Shown here: positions 7,513 to 16,245 of the stretch, in pieces
How the letters are laid out: each line of letters opens with the position of its first letter
Position numbering within the stretch: position 1 is the stretch's first letter
Assembly: GCA_937921595.1 (NCBI GenBank)
Contig: CAKZTD010000180.1
Span: 1-37,917, forward strand
Direction: 5' to 3'
Source: an uncultured Saprospiraceae bacterium
GTDB lineage: Bacteria; Bacteroidota; Bacteroidia; Chitinophagales; Saprospiraceae
DNA length: 37,917 bases
Program-made: the position numbers and the translations under genes
Notes under the pieces: generated by a model
What the model was told of the DNA's origin: nothing
Database searches by the model: none
Seen by the model: only the letters and a program-made list of their open reading frames with translations

Positions 7513-8580
7513 TTGAAAAAAGAGAAAATTTTGAATTGCAAAACTTATACTTTTAGCAAACCTTTCCAATTGGAATCTGGTGAGAAACTATCAAATGCTC
7601 AAATCAGATACAATACTTATGGCGTTTTGAACGAACGAAAAGACAATGTCATTTGGGTTTGTCATGCTTTGACTGCAAGTTCAGAAATTCACGATTGGTG
7701 GGCAGGATTATTTGGCTCAGGTAATGTTTTTGATCCAGATAAATATTTCATTGTTTGTGCAAACAATTTAGGTTCACCTTATGGAACAACAAGCCCAGAT
7801 CATTTAAACCCTGAGACAGCTGAACGCTACGGAATGTCATTCCCGGAATTCACTTTAAGGGATACTGCAAACCTAACGATAGATCTGATGGATCATTTAG
7901 ATATTGCTTCGGTTCATTTATTAATTGGCGGTTCCTGTGGAGGAAATATCGCTTTAGAAATTGCAATAGCACAAGGACAAGTTATAAAAAACTTAGCGCT
8001 ACTTTGTTGCTCCGCAAGAGAAATGCCTTGGACCATTGCGATTCACCAATCGCAAAGAATTGCCTTGGATAGTGATCCTGATTTTAAAAATAATAAATCA
8101 AATAGTGCAATTGATGGTCTTTGTGCTGCAAGAGCTTTTGCCTTACCTTTTTATAGAACTGCGCAATCTATGAATACGCGTCAGCAAGAAGAAAATCTCA
8201 ATAAACTGACGAATTTCAAGTCTGCTTCTTACATCGATTATCAAGGTGAAAAATTTGCAAAACGCTTCGATGCACATTGCTATTATAAATTACTAAATGC
8301 TCTTGATACTCATAATATCGGACGTAATAAAGATTCAATTTCAGCAGCATTAGCATCCATAAAAACCAATACCCTTGTCATCGGAATAGATACCGATCTT
8401 TTCATTCCGGTAAACGAACAACTATTTATTGTAGAGCATATTCCAAATGCTTCCTATGCAGAAATTAAAAGTATGTTTGGCCATGATGCTTTTCTTATCG
8501 AAACGGAGCAAATTAAAACCATTTTTCAAGCTTCAAATATTAACTTGTCAATATCTTCTACAATTAAATCTCACCCTTAA
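7513..8580 (+). CDS. metX: Homoserine O-acyltransferase, MetX-type
   Basis: A 355-residue alpha/beta-hydrolase of the MetX family, which acylates homoserine from acetyl-CoA or, in some members, succinyl-CoA. The nucleophile elbow is GGSCGG (Ser141), where GGSMGG is more usual. The acid is about Asp295 in GIDTDLFIP and the base about His324 in MFGHDAFL. NNLGSPYGTTSP near residue 84 is a strong MetX signature. The only plausible start is TTG at 7513, ten bases after the metZ stop, with no in-frame ATG before conserved sequence. With metZ it makes a two-step module from homoserine to homocysteine. The acyl donor cannot be read with confidence. Confidence 0.9.
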   Translation: MKKEKILNCKTYTFSKPFQLESGEKLSNAQIRYNTYGVLNERKDNVIWVCHALTASSEIHDWWAGLFGSGNVFDPDKYFIVCANNLGSPYGTTSPDHLNPETAERYGMSFPEFTLRDTANLTIDLMDHLDIASVHLLIGGSCGGNIALEIAIAQGQVIKNLALLCCSAREMPWTIAIHQSQRIALDSDPDFKNNKSNSAIDGLCAARAFALPFYRTAQSMNTRQQEENLNKLTNFKSASYIDYQGEKFAKRFDAHCYYKLLNALDTHNIGRNKDSISAALASIKTNTLVIGIDTDLFIPVNEQLFIVEHIPNASYAEIKSMFGHDAFLIETEQIKTIFQASNINLSISSTIKSHP

Positions 8581-8767
8581 ACTTTTTTTTGCGATCAAAT
8601 TTATTGATCAGCTTCTTAGTCCTTGACTTAGTATAAAACACTTCGGCAAATATTAGGTGCTTTAAGTATCCATTCTTAATTTTATACGTTAGAAAAGTAA
8701 AATGTAGATCAATTCAGAACTTGAAGCTCCAAACCTATACCGCAAAGCGATTCAAAAACCAAAGACT

Positions 8768-10531
8768 ATGCAACTCACCGATTTTACTGAGGATAATGTA
8801 ATTGTAAATCTAATTGATGATTTAAGAACCTACTTCTCAGACCGTCCATTTATCATTTCTGATACCATCGATGCGAAAGGCAATCAATATGTTGATCTGG
8901 TTCAAGAGGGTGGAGGTATTCTTGGGATCGCCTTGCTTGGTTACACCTACGTTTTGGAACAAATGGGCATTCGTTTTTTGAGTATGGGAGGCACTTCGGC
9001 TGGAGCGATTAATTCACTTTTATTATCAGCTTCAGGAAAACCTGAAGAAGAAAGAACTTTGAAGTTAATCGAATTACTCGCTAATAAAAACATTGGGGAA
9101 TTTATGGATGGCGACAGTGATGCCATAGATTTTATCAAAGAATTACTTTCAAAGAATCGTACAAAGTTTGGTATGATCACCAGTGGACTTCAAGTCATTG
9201 ATAACTTTACAACAGATCTAGGATTGAATCCAGGAGACGAATTTCATACCTGGTTGACCAATGCATTAGTCGGTTTTAAAATCTATAATGTAGATGAGTT
9301 ATTAGAACGAATGCAAGATGTTCCTGAAACAATTACCATTCGAAAAGACAAAAATGGAGATCCAGTAAATGAGATGACAGATATTGAAGGAACCATAGAT
9401 TTAGCAATTGTAGCTGCAGAAGTTGGTACTGAAACCAAGGTTATTTTTCCAGCTATGCGAGATCTGTTTTATAAGAATCTTGAAAAAATTAATCCTGCAG
9501 ATTTTGTCAGAGCATCTATGTCTGTTCCTTTATTTTTCAAACCCTTTGAACTAGAAGATATTCCAAGAGGTCGAGACGTTCAACTCCGTTGGAAAAGGAT
9601 TGCAAAATATCTAGGAGAAATTCCGGAGAAAGCAATTTTTGTTGATGGAGGAATTATGTCAAATTTTCCGATCGATCTTTTTCACAAAGTACACATCGTT
9701 CCGCCACGTCCTACACTCGGGGTGAAACTCGGAATAGAAAGAACCAAGCTCAATAAAATCACAGGGATTACCGGATTGATCAGCAGTTGTTTTGATGCAG
9801 CAAGAAACCTTCGCGATTTTGAATTTGTAGATAAAAATCAAGATTTTAAAAACCTCGTTGCTTATATCGATGTCGGTAAAATTGACTGGTTAGATTTCAA
9901 TGTTCCAGATGATGTGAAAATTGAATTGTTCAGAAGAGGAGCACTAAAGGCGAAAGACTTTTTAGAAAAATTTGACTGGGAAGCATACAAAGACATTCGA
10001 AGGTCTATTAAAAAGACCGTTGATAAAAATAAAATGATCGAAGGCTTGGAAGAACGCATTGTCGAGATTGCAAAAGCCAAAGAACACCCTTTAAAACCTA
10101 ACGATATCAATGTAATAGAGCAGAGACTTTCTTTCTTTGGAAAAGAAATCAATCTCAAAGCTTTATGGATTGACGACAATCCTGGTCTCGTAAAAAAGGA
10201 AAGAAAACTTCTGAAAAAAATAGGAATTAAAACGACCTTGGTAGAGTCAAGTCAGGAAGCGATCAATTTTATGGAAAATAATGATTTTGATATCGATATT
10301 ATTTTCTCAGATATTAGCCGTGATGAAAACAAGACGGAGGGTTTAGATTTTACAGAATGGCTTTATAAAAAGAACCAAAAATTTCATCGGAAAGTAATCT
10401 TCTACATCGATGATTTAGATCTTTCTAAAGGTGTCCCAGCTTATGCCTTTGGAATTACAAATACGATTGTGGAACTTATTCACTTGGTGATTGATGTTGC
10501 GCAGCGAATTGAATACGGGGAAGAAGGGTAG
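8768..10531 (+). CDS. Patatin-like phospholipase with C-terminal receiver-like domain
   Basis: A 587-residue fusion. The N-terminal patatin domain (about residues 40-330) carries the oxyanion-hole GGG at 48-50, the nucleophile GTSAG at 75-79 (Ser77) and the catalytic DGG at 293-295, so it should be an active lipid acyl hydrolase. A helical linker follows. Residues about 463-587 form a receiver-like domain: WIDDNP near 467, IIFSDISR with the candidate phospho-acceptor at about Asp515, FYIDDLD as the next strand, and AYAFGITN before the last helix. The AFGITN ending resembles receiver-like domains seen in bacterial conflict and signalling proteins rather than classic response regulators. No signal peptide is visible, so it is probably cytosolic. 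It stands alone. Lipase activity gated by the receiver domain is inference. Confidence 0.88.
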   Translation: MQLTDFTEDNVIVNLIDDLRTYFSDRPFIISDTIDAKGNQYVDLVQEGGGILGIALLGYTYVLEQMGIRFLSMGGTSAGAINSLLLSASGKPEEERTLKLIELLANKNIGEFMDGDSDAIDFIKELLSKNRTKFGMITSGLQVIDNFTTDLGLNPGDEFHTWLTNALVGFKIYNVDELLERMQDVPETITIRKDKNGDPVNEMTDIEGTIDLAIVAAEVGTETKVIFPAMRDLFYKNLEKINPADFVRASMSVPLFFKPFELEDIPRGRDVQLRWKRIAKYLGEIPEKAIFVDGGIMSNFPIDLFHKVHIVPPRPTLGVKLGIERTKLNKITGITGLISSCFDAARNLRDFEFVDKNQDFKNLVAYIDVGKIDWLDFNVPDDVKIELFRRGALKAKDFLEKFDWEAYKDIRRSIKKTVDKNKMIEGLEERIVEIAKAKEHPLKPNDINVIEQRLSFFGKEINLKALWIDDNPGLVKKERKLLKKIGIKTTLVESSQEAINFMENNDFDIDIIFSDISRDENKTEGLDFTEWLYKKNQKFHRKVIFYIDDLDLSKGVPAYAFGITNTIVELIHLVIDVAQRIEYGEEG

Positions 10532-10570
10532 TGGTGATTAAAGATTAAGTTTACCTTTCAATGCCACAAC

Positions 10571-10676
10571 AAATGAGCGAATGAATACCCTTCAAAATGT
10601 AATAAGAAACAAACTTTAGACTTTGAATTTAGTTTGGTTATTCACTAATTTGTTCATTCTTGCATTCACTCATTCG
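10571..10676. repeat. AATGAGYGAATG repeat with inverted ends
   Basis: AATGAGCGAATG at 10572-10583 is matched in inverted orientation by CATTCACTCATT at 10663-10674 (11 of 12 positions), giving a roughly 105-base unit with terminal inverted repeats. A weaker inner copy is TATTCACTAATT at 10640-10651. The left half (10571-10621) is homologous to 6227-6269. It lies between the convergent patatin and M23 genes. A small non-autonomous element or a folded RNA end are both possible. No coding capacity is supported. Confidence 0.5.
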
Positions 10677-10752
10677 ATATAATACATTGAGTAAAATAGT
10701 AAAATTAAACTTTTATCAGAAAAGTGTATACCTACTTAAAATATTTACAATA

Positions 10753-12120
10753 CTAAGGATTTGTTGTTTGCAAACTATCCGCAGTGACACCTACTTCGTT
10801 CTCAACTACTTTTCTAAAGTGTTTGAATTCAATTTTATCCAATTCTGTTTTCAAAGAATCACGAACAACATTGAACAAAGGAATATCTACAGCAGGCATA
10901 GACTCTGGCGGAGGAAGATTTTCTCTTAGATGATTGACCTGACGACCGTTTTTCCAAAAACGAAAACAAACATGAGGCCCGGTAGCTAAGCCAGTAGAAC
11001 CAACATAACCAATCGTCTGACCTTGCTTTACATGTGTTCCAACATTCACACCTTTGGCAAAACCATTCATATGCAAATATTGAGTTTGATAAACTTTATC
11101 ATGTTTGATTTTTACATAATTTCCATTGCCTCTACTTCTTGATCTTTTAGTAACAACTCCGTCAGCAACTGCACGAATAGGTGTTCCTCGTGGAGCAGCA
11201 TAATCTGTTCCCAAGTGTGCTTTTCTTCTTTTCAAAACCGGATGGAATCTACGAAGATTGAATCCACTGGAAATCCGTGAATATTGAACTGGAGATTTTA
11301 AGAAAGCTTTTTTCATTGGTCGAGCTTCCTCATCGTAAAATCCACTATGCTTATCATTTTCATAATAAAAAGCATAATATTCATTGTCGAAGTTTTTATA
11401 ATAAGCGCCTTTGATTTCACCAACACCGACAGGCTCACCTTCTATATAATGTCGCTCGTAAATTAATTTAAAACGATCATCTTTTTGAATATAATGAAAG
11501 TCTACCGACCAAGCTAAAGCGTCTTCCATTTTAGCCGTCAGTTCATAACTTAAACCATTATCAACCATGGTATTCCAAAGCGAAGTTTCAATGACACCTG
11601 AAGCTGTTTCAATTCTTTTTTCAATTGGATGTTCAATCCGCTCAACCGTTTTATTTTTAAAATCAAAAACGATATAACTATAAACACTTGGTTCATAAAT
11701 AAAATAATCCGCCGCTGTGGTCGTATCGGTATTTAAAATAGTATATGGCTTTCCAGCTCTTAAAGTTCTTACATCAAACACCTCTTTGTATTCCGTCACC
11801 ATATGCTCTATGTCCATATAGTCAACTTTATAAGAAGTCAGGATATCAGAAATGAATTCATTTTCTTCAATGACCTGTTCCTGGATCATAAAAGTATCCA
11901 TAACGAAGCCATACTTAATCATAGGCTCAACCACCTTAAAAGATCCTAGCTCAATCTTAGCATCTTTTAAAGCCGCCTTACTTTGGCGAAAGTTCTGAAC
12001 TGCAAAGTGTAAAAATATGCTGCAACCAAGACCAGCTGCAATGACGAAAAGTAGGCGTTTAGCATTTATTCTATTTAATAACGAATCGCCTAGCTCTGTT
12101 TTATTTCCCTGTTTATCCAC
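10753..12120 (-). CDS. M23 family metallopeptidase, membrane-anchored
   Basis: A 455-residue envelope protein with one N-terminal membrane anchor (about residues 22-42), a long periplasmic region, and a LytM/M23 domain at about residues 290-400. Zinc ligands His302 and Asp306 are seen in HLGTD, and His350 in YLHM. The usual HxH is instead PHVC, with His383 and Cys385. In LytM the second His of HxH is a zinc ligand, so Cys385 may replace it, or the enzyme may be altered. Such proteins cut peptidoglycan cross-bridges or activate other hydrolases. The start codon is GTG at 12118-12120, about 65 bases downstream of a good Bacteroidota promoter. Confidence 0.88.
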   Translation of the reverse strand: MDKQGNKTELGDSLLNRINAKRLLFVIAAGLGCSIFLHFAVQNFRQSKAALKDAKIELGSFKVVEPMIKYGFVMDTFMIQEQVIEENEFISDILTSYKVDYMDIEHMVTEYKEVFDVRTLRAGKPYTILNTDTTTAADYFIYEPSVYSYIVFDFKNKTVERIEHPIEKRIETASGVIETSLWNTMVDNGLSYELTAKMEDALAWSVDFHYIQKDDRFKLIYERHYIEGEPVGVGEIKGAYYKNFDNEYYAFYYENDKHSGFYDEEARPMKKAFLKSPVQYSRISSGFNLRRFHPVLKRRKAHLGTDYAAPRGTPIRAVADGVVTKRSRSRGNGNYVKIKHDKVYQTQYLHMNGFAKGVNVGTHVKQGQTIGYVGSTGLATGPHVCFRFWKNGRQVNHLRENLPPPESMPAVDIPLFNVVRDSLKTELDKIEFKHFRKVVENEVGVTADSLQTTNP

Positions 12121-12187
12121 TATATTCTCCTTTTATTATTATTCTATTATCAAGCTGTTGATATCTTAATTTCTGAATTCTGCGGAG

Positions 12188-12218
12188 CAAATATATAGCT
12201 TTGGTGGATAAATGCAAG
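12188..12218 (-). promoter_or_regulatory. Bacteroidota-type promoter for the M23 gene
   Basis: Read on the minus strand, TATATTTG (12188-12195) is a full match to the -7 consensus TAnnTTTG. CTTG (12215-12218) lies 19 bases upstream, one mismatch from the -33 element TTTG. The spacing is the standard 19 bases, giving a 5' untranslated region of roughly 60 bases before the GTG start. This is the best-formed promoter I found in the window. The rest of the 12121-12415 gap shows nothing else I can support. Confidence 0.6.
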
Positions 12219-12415
12219 AATTAATATGTTAAAAATCAGTAGTTTATAAAACTAAAAAAAAAATAGTAGGATTTTCGAGAGAAGAGCATTCGATTGCTTG
12301 ATTTTCCTTTTTTCAAAAATCAGGTTGTTTTCGGTAAAAGGCGACGATTTTAGCAATTTAAATCTGTGTAATGTTAATATTAAGGAGTATATTCTGAAGG
12401 GACTATAACTGATTA

Positions 12416-14356
12416 TCACTTTTTAAGTCCTTTTGTTAAAATAACATCTACCCGGCGATATTGCATGTCATTCGCTTTATTATTAGCATCAACAGAACCT
12501 TTTCCTTCGTTTCTGATCACATTAATCTTAATTCCTTCATTATCTAGAAAGTCTACTATAGCTCCAGCTCTTTTTTGAGATAGTTTTTTATTGTATTCCG
12601 CATTTCCCTTACTATCCGCAAAACCTACTACTTCAATATCCCAGGAACTATCATTCTTTATAAAGTTAGTCAACTTGTCTAGTTCGGTTACGGCGTTGCT
12701 ATTCAGGGCATAAGAATCAAAATCAAAGAAGAATTGAATTTGTCTTTGCTTGATTTCGACCTTTTCTGTAAGCACTTTCTCTTTTACAGGAACCAATAAA
12801 ATCTCCTGTTGGATAGGTGTAATGTTCTCCTGAGCATTCAGATAACTGGTATTAATGTAATATTGATACCCTTCTTCGTTGACTTGGAAAGAATAGCCAG
12901 CGTTTCCGGGTAAACAAAGAAAGAACCATCCGCTTTTATCTGATCGCATGACCCACATTTCATCATCCTTAGCAATCACAATATTGGCTTCCATTGGTTC
13001 TCCTGTTTCCGCATTTTTAACCCAACCTTCCAAGTGAACAGTAGGTTGTGGACGCAATTCTTCAGGTAATTCAAATTTATAAATATCCAATCCTCCTTCG
13101 CCACCACCTCTAGCTGAAGACATATATGCAGTTTTTCCATCTCCTTGAACATAAAACCCTAATTCTTTAGCAGGTGTATTGATTGGATACCCTAGATTCT
13201 CAGGTTTTGACCAATTGCCTCCAACTTTTCTAGAAACAAAAAGATCACCTTCACCTTGTCCTTCATGACCATTACTCGAAAAATATAAGGTTGCTCCATC
13301 TGTAGAAATAAAAGGAGCTTCTTCATCTCCATCCGTATTGACACTTAATCCTAGATTTTTAGGTTTTCCCCAATAACCTTTTTGGTTTAGTTCGCTTACA
13401 TAAATATCAGCACCTCCAACGCCTCCTTTTCTTGAACTGGTAAAATACATAAAACGACCATCACAAGTAATGGAGGGCTGCGAATCCCAATATTCAGAGT
13501 TTAAAAAGCCATCCACTCTTTTGACTTCAGAAACATCACCATTTTCAAGTAAAGCCTGATAAATATCACATCCTCCTTCTGTATCTCTTCTCATACAACC
13601 AGAGAAATAGAATGCCTTGCCATGTGTTTCAAATTTGGCCATTCCTTCACTGCTTTTGCTATTTATCTTTCTTCCAAAAGGCTTGCTATCTTGCCAACTA
13701 CTATCTTTGTAAAGGCTAATCATTACATCTTCATTTCGATGTTTGATTTGACGAGTATAAACCAATTTGGTACCATCACTGGTAATAGTAGGCAGATATT
13801 CGTCTTTTTCAGAATTAATACTTGGGCCCATGTTGATTGGAGAGGGAAGGATTAGGCTAGAATCAATATTGGCAATGAATTCACAGTTTTTTAAACGTTC
13901 TTCCAATAATTGCTCGTAAGTAAATTCAAGACCAGATTCCTTATCTTTGTTAGCGTACTTTTTTACGCTGTAAGATTTAAATTTTTCATAATACTCCTGC
14001 GCTTTGTCTGGATCTCCTAATCGAAAATAGGATTCGCCACATTCATAGAAAGCTGCTCGTGACAATTTGCTATCCAATTCAAAAGACTTTTCATAGGCTT
14101 CAATCGCTCCATGAAAATCATGCAATTGCATTAAAACGACACCCAATTCCCGATAAGCAACTGCGAAATCATCTTTTATCTTAATGGTGTATTTTAATTG
14201 TTTTTTAGCAAGATCGTATTGATGAATAGCGATCAATCGTTGTGCTAATTGGATAGATTTATTGGCATTTCCAGTTTCCACATACTCCTTATGCTTTTGA
14301 GCATTGGCATTCATGCTTAAAACCATCAAAATTATAAAAGGTAGCCATTGTCTCAT
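12416..14356 (-). CDS. PorE-like OmpA family protein (TPR, PD40 propeller, CRD, OmpA)
   Basis: A 646-residue exported protein with signal peptide MRQWLPFIILMVLSMNANAQ. Domain order is TPR helices (about 28-150), a PD40/WD40-like propeller (about 190-430) with repeated TSDGTKLVYTR, FYFSGCMRR, MYFTSSRKGG and LYFSSNGHEG blades, a carboxypeptidase-regulatory-like beta domain (about 440-510), and a C-terminal OmpA peptidoglycan-binding domain (about 535-645) with FFFDFDSYALNSNA and the GFAD...GN...LSQKRA core. This order is that of PorE, the T9SS subunit that ties the secretion machine to peptidoglycan. Bacteroidota carry several paralogues with this layout, so orthology is not certain. The T9SS cargo protein in the window makes a T9SS link reasonable. 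Confidence 0.85.
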   Translation of the reverse strand: MRQWLPFIILMVLSMNANAQKHKEYVETGNANKSIQLAQRLIAIHQYDLAKKQLKYTIKIKDDFAVAYRELGVVLMQLHDFHGAIEAYEKSFELDSKLSRAAFYECGESYFRLGDPDKAQEYYEKFKSYSVKKYANKDKESGLEFTYEQLLEERLKNCEFIANIDSSLILPSPINMGPSINSEKDEYLPTITSDGTKLVYTRQIKHRNEDVMISLYKDSSWQDSKPFGRKINSKSSEGMAKFETHGKAFYFSGCMRRDTEGGCDIYQALLENGDVSEVKRVDGFLNSEYWDSQPSITCDGRFMYFTSSRKGGVGGADIYVSELNQKGYWGKPKNLGLSVNTDGDEEAPFISTDGATLYFSSNGHEGQGEGDLFVSRKVGGNWSKPENLGYPINTPAKELGFYVQGDGKTAYMSSARGGGEGGLDIYKFELPEELRPQPTVHLEGWVKNAETGEPMEANIVIAKDDEMWVMRSDKSGWFFLCLPGNAGYSFQVNEEGYQYYINTSYLNAQENITPIQQEILLVPVKEKVLTEKVEIKQRQIQFFFDFDSYALNSNAVTELDKLTNFIKNDSSWDIEVVGFADSKGNAEYNKKLSQKRAGAIVDFLDNEGIKINVIRNEGKGSVDANNKANDMQYRRVDVILTKGLKK

Positions 14357-14526
14357 AAGAGAAAATTTAATTGTAAAATTTTAATAAGGAAGGGGTAGAC
14401 CAGATAGGCCACATAGCCCATATATATGGATTATGCAATTATATTGCCGCTTTTCATTAAATTTTACTTAAAACTTGTTCTGTGAGAAAACCTGAAGATA
14501 CGTTGACACTTATCACCAATAATATG

Positions 14527-15744
14527 CTAAAAAGGGATCTCCGCTTTTTTGTTGTTAGAAGGTTGTTCGACCTCAGCTACTGGGTCAGGTTTAGGATTGA
14601 TGTTTTTAAATTTTACAATGAGTTTGTAATTCGTATTCATACTTGCTAAAACAGGTGTAAATAGCATATTCATGATGTCTCTGGCTTGTTGTTTAGATTT
14701 GGAAACTACATCATTGTCAAAAGCTTCTCTTCTAAATTCTCTTCGTAGCACATTGAAATTGGAATTTAGATCAGCATTGCCTAATTCTCGAAGCCAACCG
14801 ATGTCTAATTTATCTATTTTAGGATAAACTTCATGAGAAAGGACTGTAGGTTCAGGCATGGTCACCGTAAGCGTTTTTGCTTTAGAATTGAGATTTATAT
14901 CAAAATATTGATCTAATTTAAATCCAATTTTTAGGATACTGATTGCCGAAACCTCTATATCTGTTGAGGAAACTTCAAAACCCCAGACCTTGGTTTGTAA
15001 TTGTTTGGTTAATCCCTTCTTATCTCTGACTTCATATGTTCCAAGCTCTGAAATCGTCTTTTCAACTCTTTCTTCTAGCAATCCTTTAGAAGTTGCAAAA
15101 TCATTTATAGCGGCACGATCTTGAAGTCGTTTAATCAATGGTCTTAATCCTTCGGTCATGGCTATTCCACAAGGCGTGTCAATTTTTCGTCCTTTGGCGG
15201 CAATTTTTCCATTATCGACATTCAAAAGAGTAGTAATGACATGATTTACAAGAAAGCATGTGTATTTAGAACTAACTTCATTTAATGCTTCTACAGCACT
15301 TTTATTCCCGTTTTCATACCAATCCTCATACATATTGCTAGTCGTATCTCGGATATTTGTAAAATCTGTAAAATACAACTGCTTTAAGTAAGGATGATGC
15401 TTTTGATATTCCGTTTCTAATTGGCTTTTTAAACTATCTGGGAAGTCCATTCGATTGGCTACATGATGTACTAGAGATAAATTGAACTTATATATGAGTT
15501 CATCAAATTCTCTATGGTAGCGGTGAGGATTATTTAAAATTGCGAGGATGTTCTCATCTTCTACATCAAAAGAATAATCAGAAGGAACGTAGGTCACCTG
15601 CATCTCTTCGGGCATGAAAGTATAATCTGCAATATTGTTTTGATAATATTTAAAAAGAACAATTGCACCAAGGCAAAATGCAGTGATATAAATCAGCATT
15701 TTACCAAAACCCATTCCTTTATTTTTCCTCGGACGTTCAGACAT
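14527..15744 (-). CDS. DUF4230-like membrane-anchored protein
   Basis: A 405-residue protein with a basic N-terminus, one membrane segment (about residues 14-30) and a long extracytoplasmic region. The C-terminal half resembles DUF4230: a SAISILKIGFKLDQYFDI strand, the conserved LTVTMPEPTVLSHEV segment, and then a long helix region ending near DIMNMLFTPVL. The N-terminal half (about 60-250) is helical and unfamiliar. The last residues are a low-complexity polar tail. It stands alone on the minus strand, 170 bases upstream of the PorE-like gene. DUF4230 has no known function. Envelope location is predicted, activity is unknown. Confidence 0.7.
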   Translation of the reverse strand: MSERPRKNKGMGFGKMLIYITAFCLGAIVLFKYYQNNIADYTFMPEEMQVTYVPSDYSFDVEDENILAILNNPHRYHREFDELIYKFNLSLVHHVANRMDFPDSLKSQLETEYQKHHPYLKQLYFTDFTNIRDTTSNMYEDWYENGNKSAVEALNEVSSKYTCFLVNHVITTLLNVDNGKIAAKGRKIDTPCGIAMTEGLRPLIKRLQDRAAINDFATSKGLLEERVEKTISELGTYEVRDKKGLTKQLQTKVWGFEVSSTDIEVSAISILKIGFKLDQYFDINLNSKAKTLTVTMPEPTVLSHEVYPKIDKLDIGWLRELGNADLNSNFNVLRREFRREAFDNDVVSKSKQQARDIMNMLFTPVLASMNTNYKLIVKFKNINPKPDPVAEVEQPSNNKKAEIPF

Positions 15745-15832
15745 AATCAGATTTTTAATAAACTCAATGTAAAACTATGTATTAAGACGTAAAATTGCCT
15801 TTATGTCACCTCTAAAGATCAAATTTCTTGCC

Positions 15833-15912
15833 TAGCTTACTTTTACTAATGTTCAGAATATCACAAAAATACATATTGCTTTTTAATCTAAATCGTCTTG
15901 TAGCTTACTTTT
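15833..15912. repeat. Direct repeat TAGCTTACTTTT in a 501-base gene-free gap
   Basis: The 12-base word TAGCTTACTTTT occurs exactly at 15833-15844 and again at 15901-15912, 68 bases apart. The gap from 15745 to 16245 has no credible ORF. A strong hairpin at 16045-16076 closes its right part. The two repeats upstream of a hairpin could belong to a small RNA or to control sites for the DUF4230 gene. The sequence does not decide. Confidence 0.35.
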
Positions 15913-16044
15913 TAGAAATTCTTATTTAAAAAGTAAATAATCTAGGCAGCATAATCAATCTACATTTCGTTTTTTATGCGACTTACAATTTTATATTGTA
16001 ACGTTTTGAATTTCTCATAGGTGATAGTTAGTTTTCTGTGATAA

Positions 16045-16076
16045 AAAGTCGTATCGCGTGATTGTGATACGACTTT
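16045..16076. terminator. Strong hairpin in the gap before folP
   Basis: AAAGTCGTATC (16045-16055) pairs perfectly over 11 bases with GATACGACTTT (16066-16076), with a short loop. It is followed by CTTTGTTT on the plus strand, and by TTATC after the stem on the minus strand. It does not end any annotated gene: the gene to its left is transcribed away and folP starts 170 bases later. It may terminate an unannotated transcript within 15745-16044. Confidence 0.55.
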
Positions 16077-16245
16077 CTTTGTTTAATAAGGCCCTAAACT
16101 TAGTAGTTTTCCAATTCATCTTATCAGACCCATTATAAAGATGAAAAATGTTTAAAAATAAAGTAGGAATGATTAATCTGAACAGTTAAGTTGATTCAGT
16201 AAAAATTTATCCTATTTTAGCCAAAATTTTAAATATCCGGGGAAC

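Noticed and set aside
8593-8609. GATCAA-ATTTA-TTGATC hairpin after metX as a terminator
   Set aside because: The six-base stem is AT-rich and no T tract follows on the plus strand; the T run lies before it.
10660-10929. Plus-strand frame of 89 codons
   Set aside because: It overlaps the repeat unit and the 3' end of the M23 gene, has no recognisable domain, and is best explained as a shadow of the M23 coding sequence.
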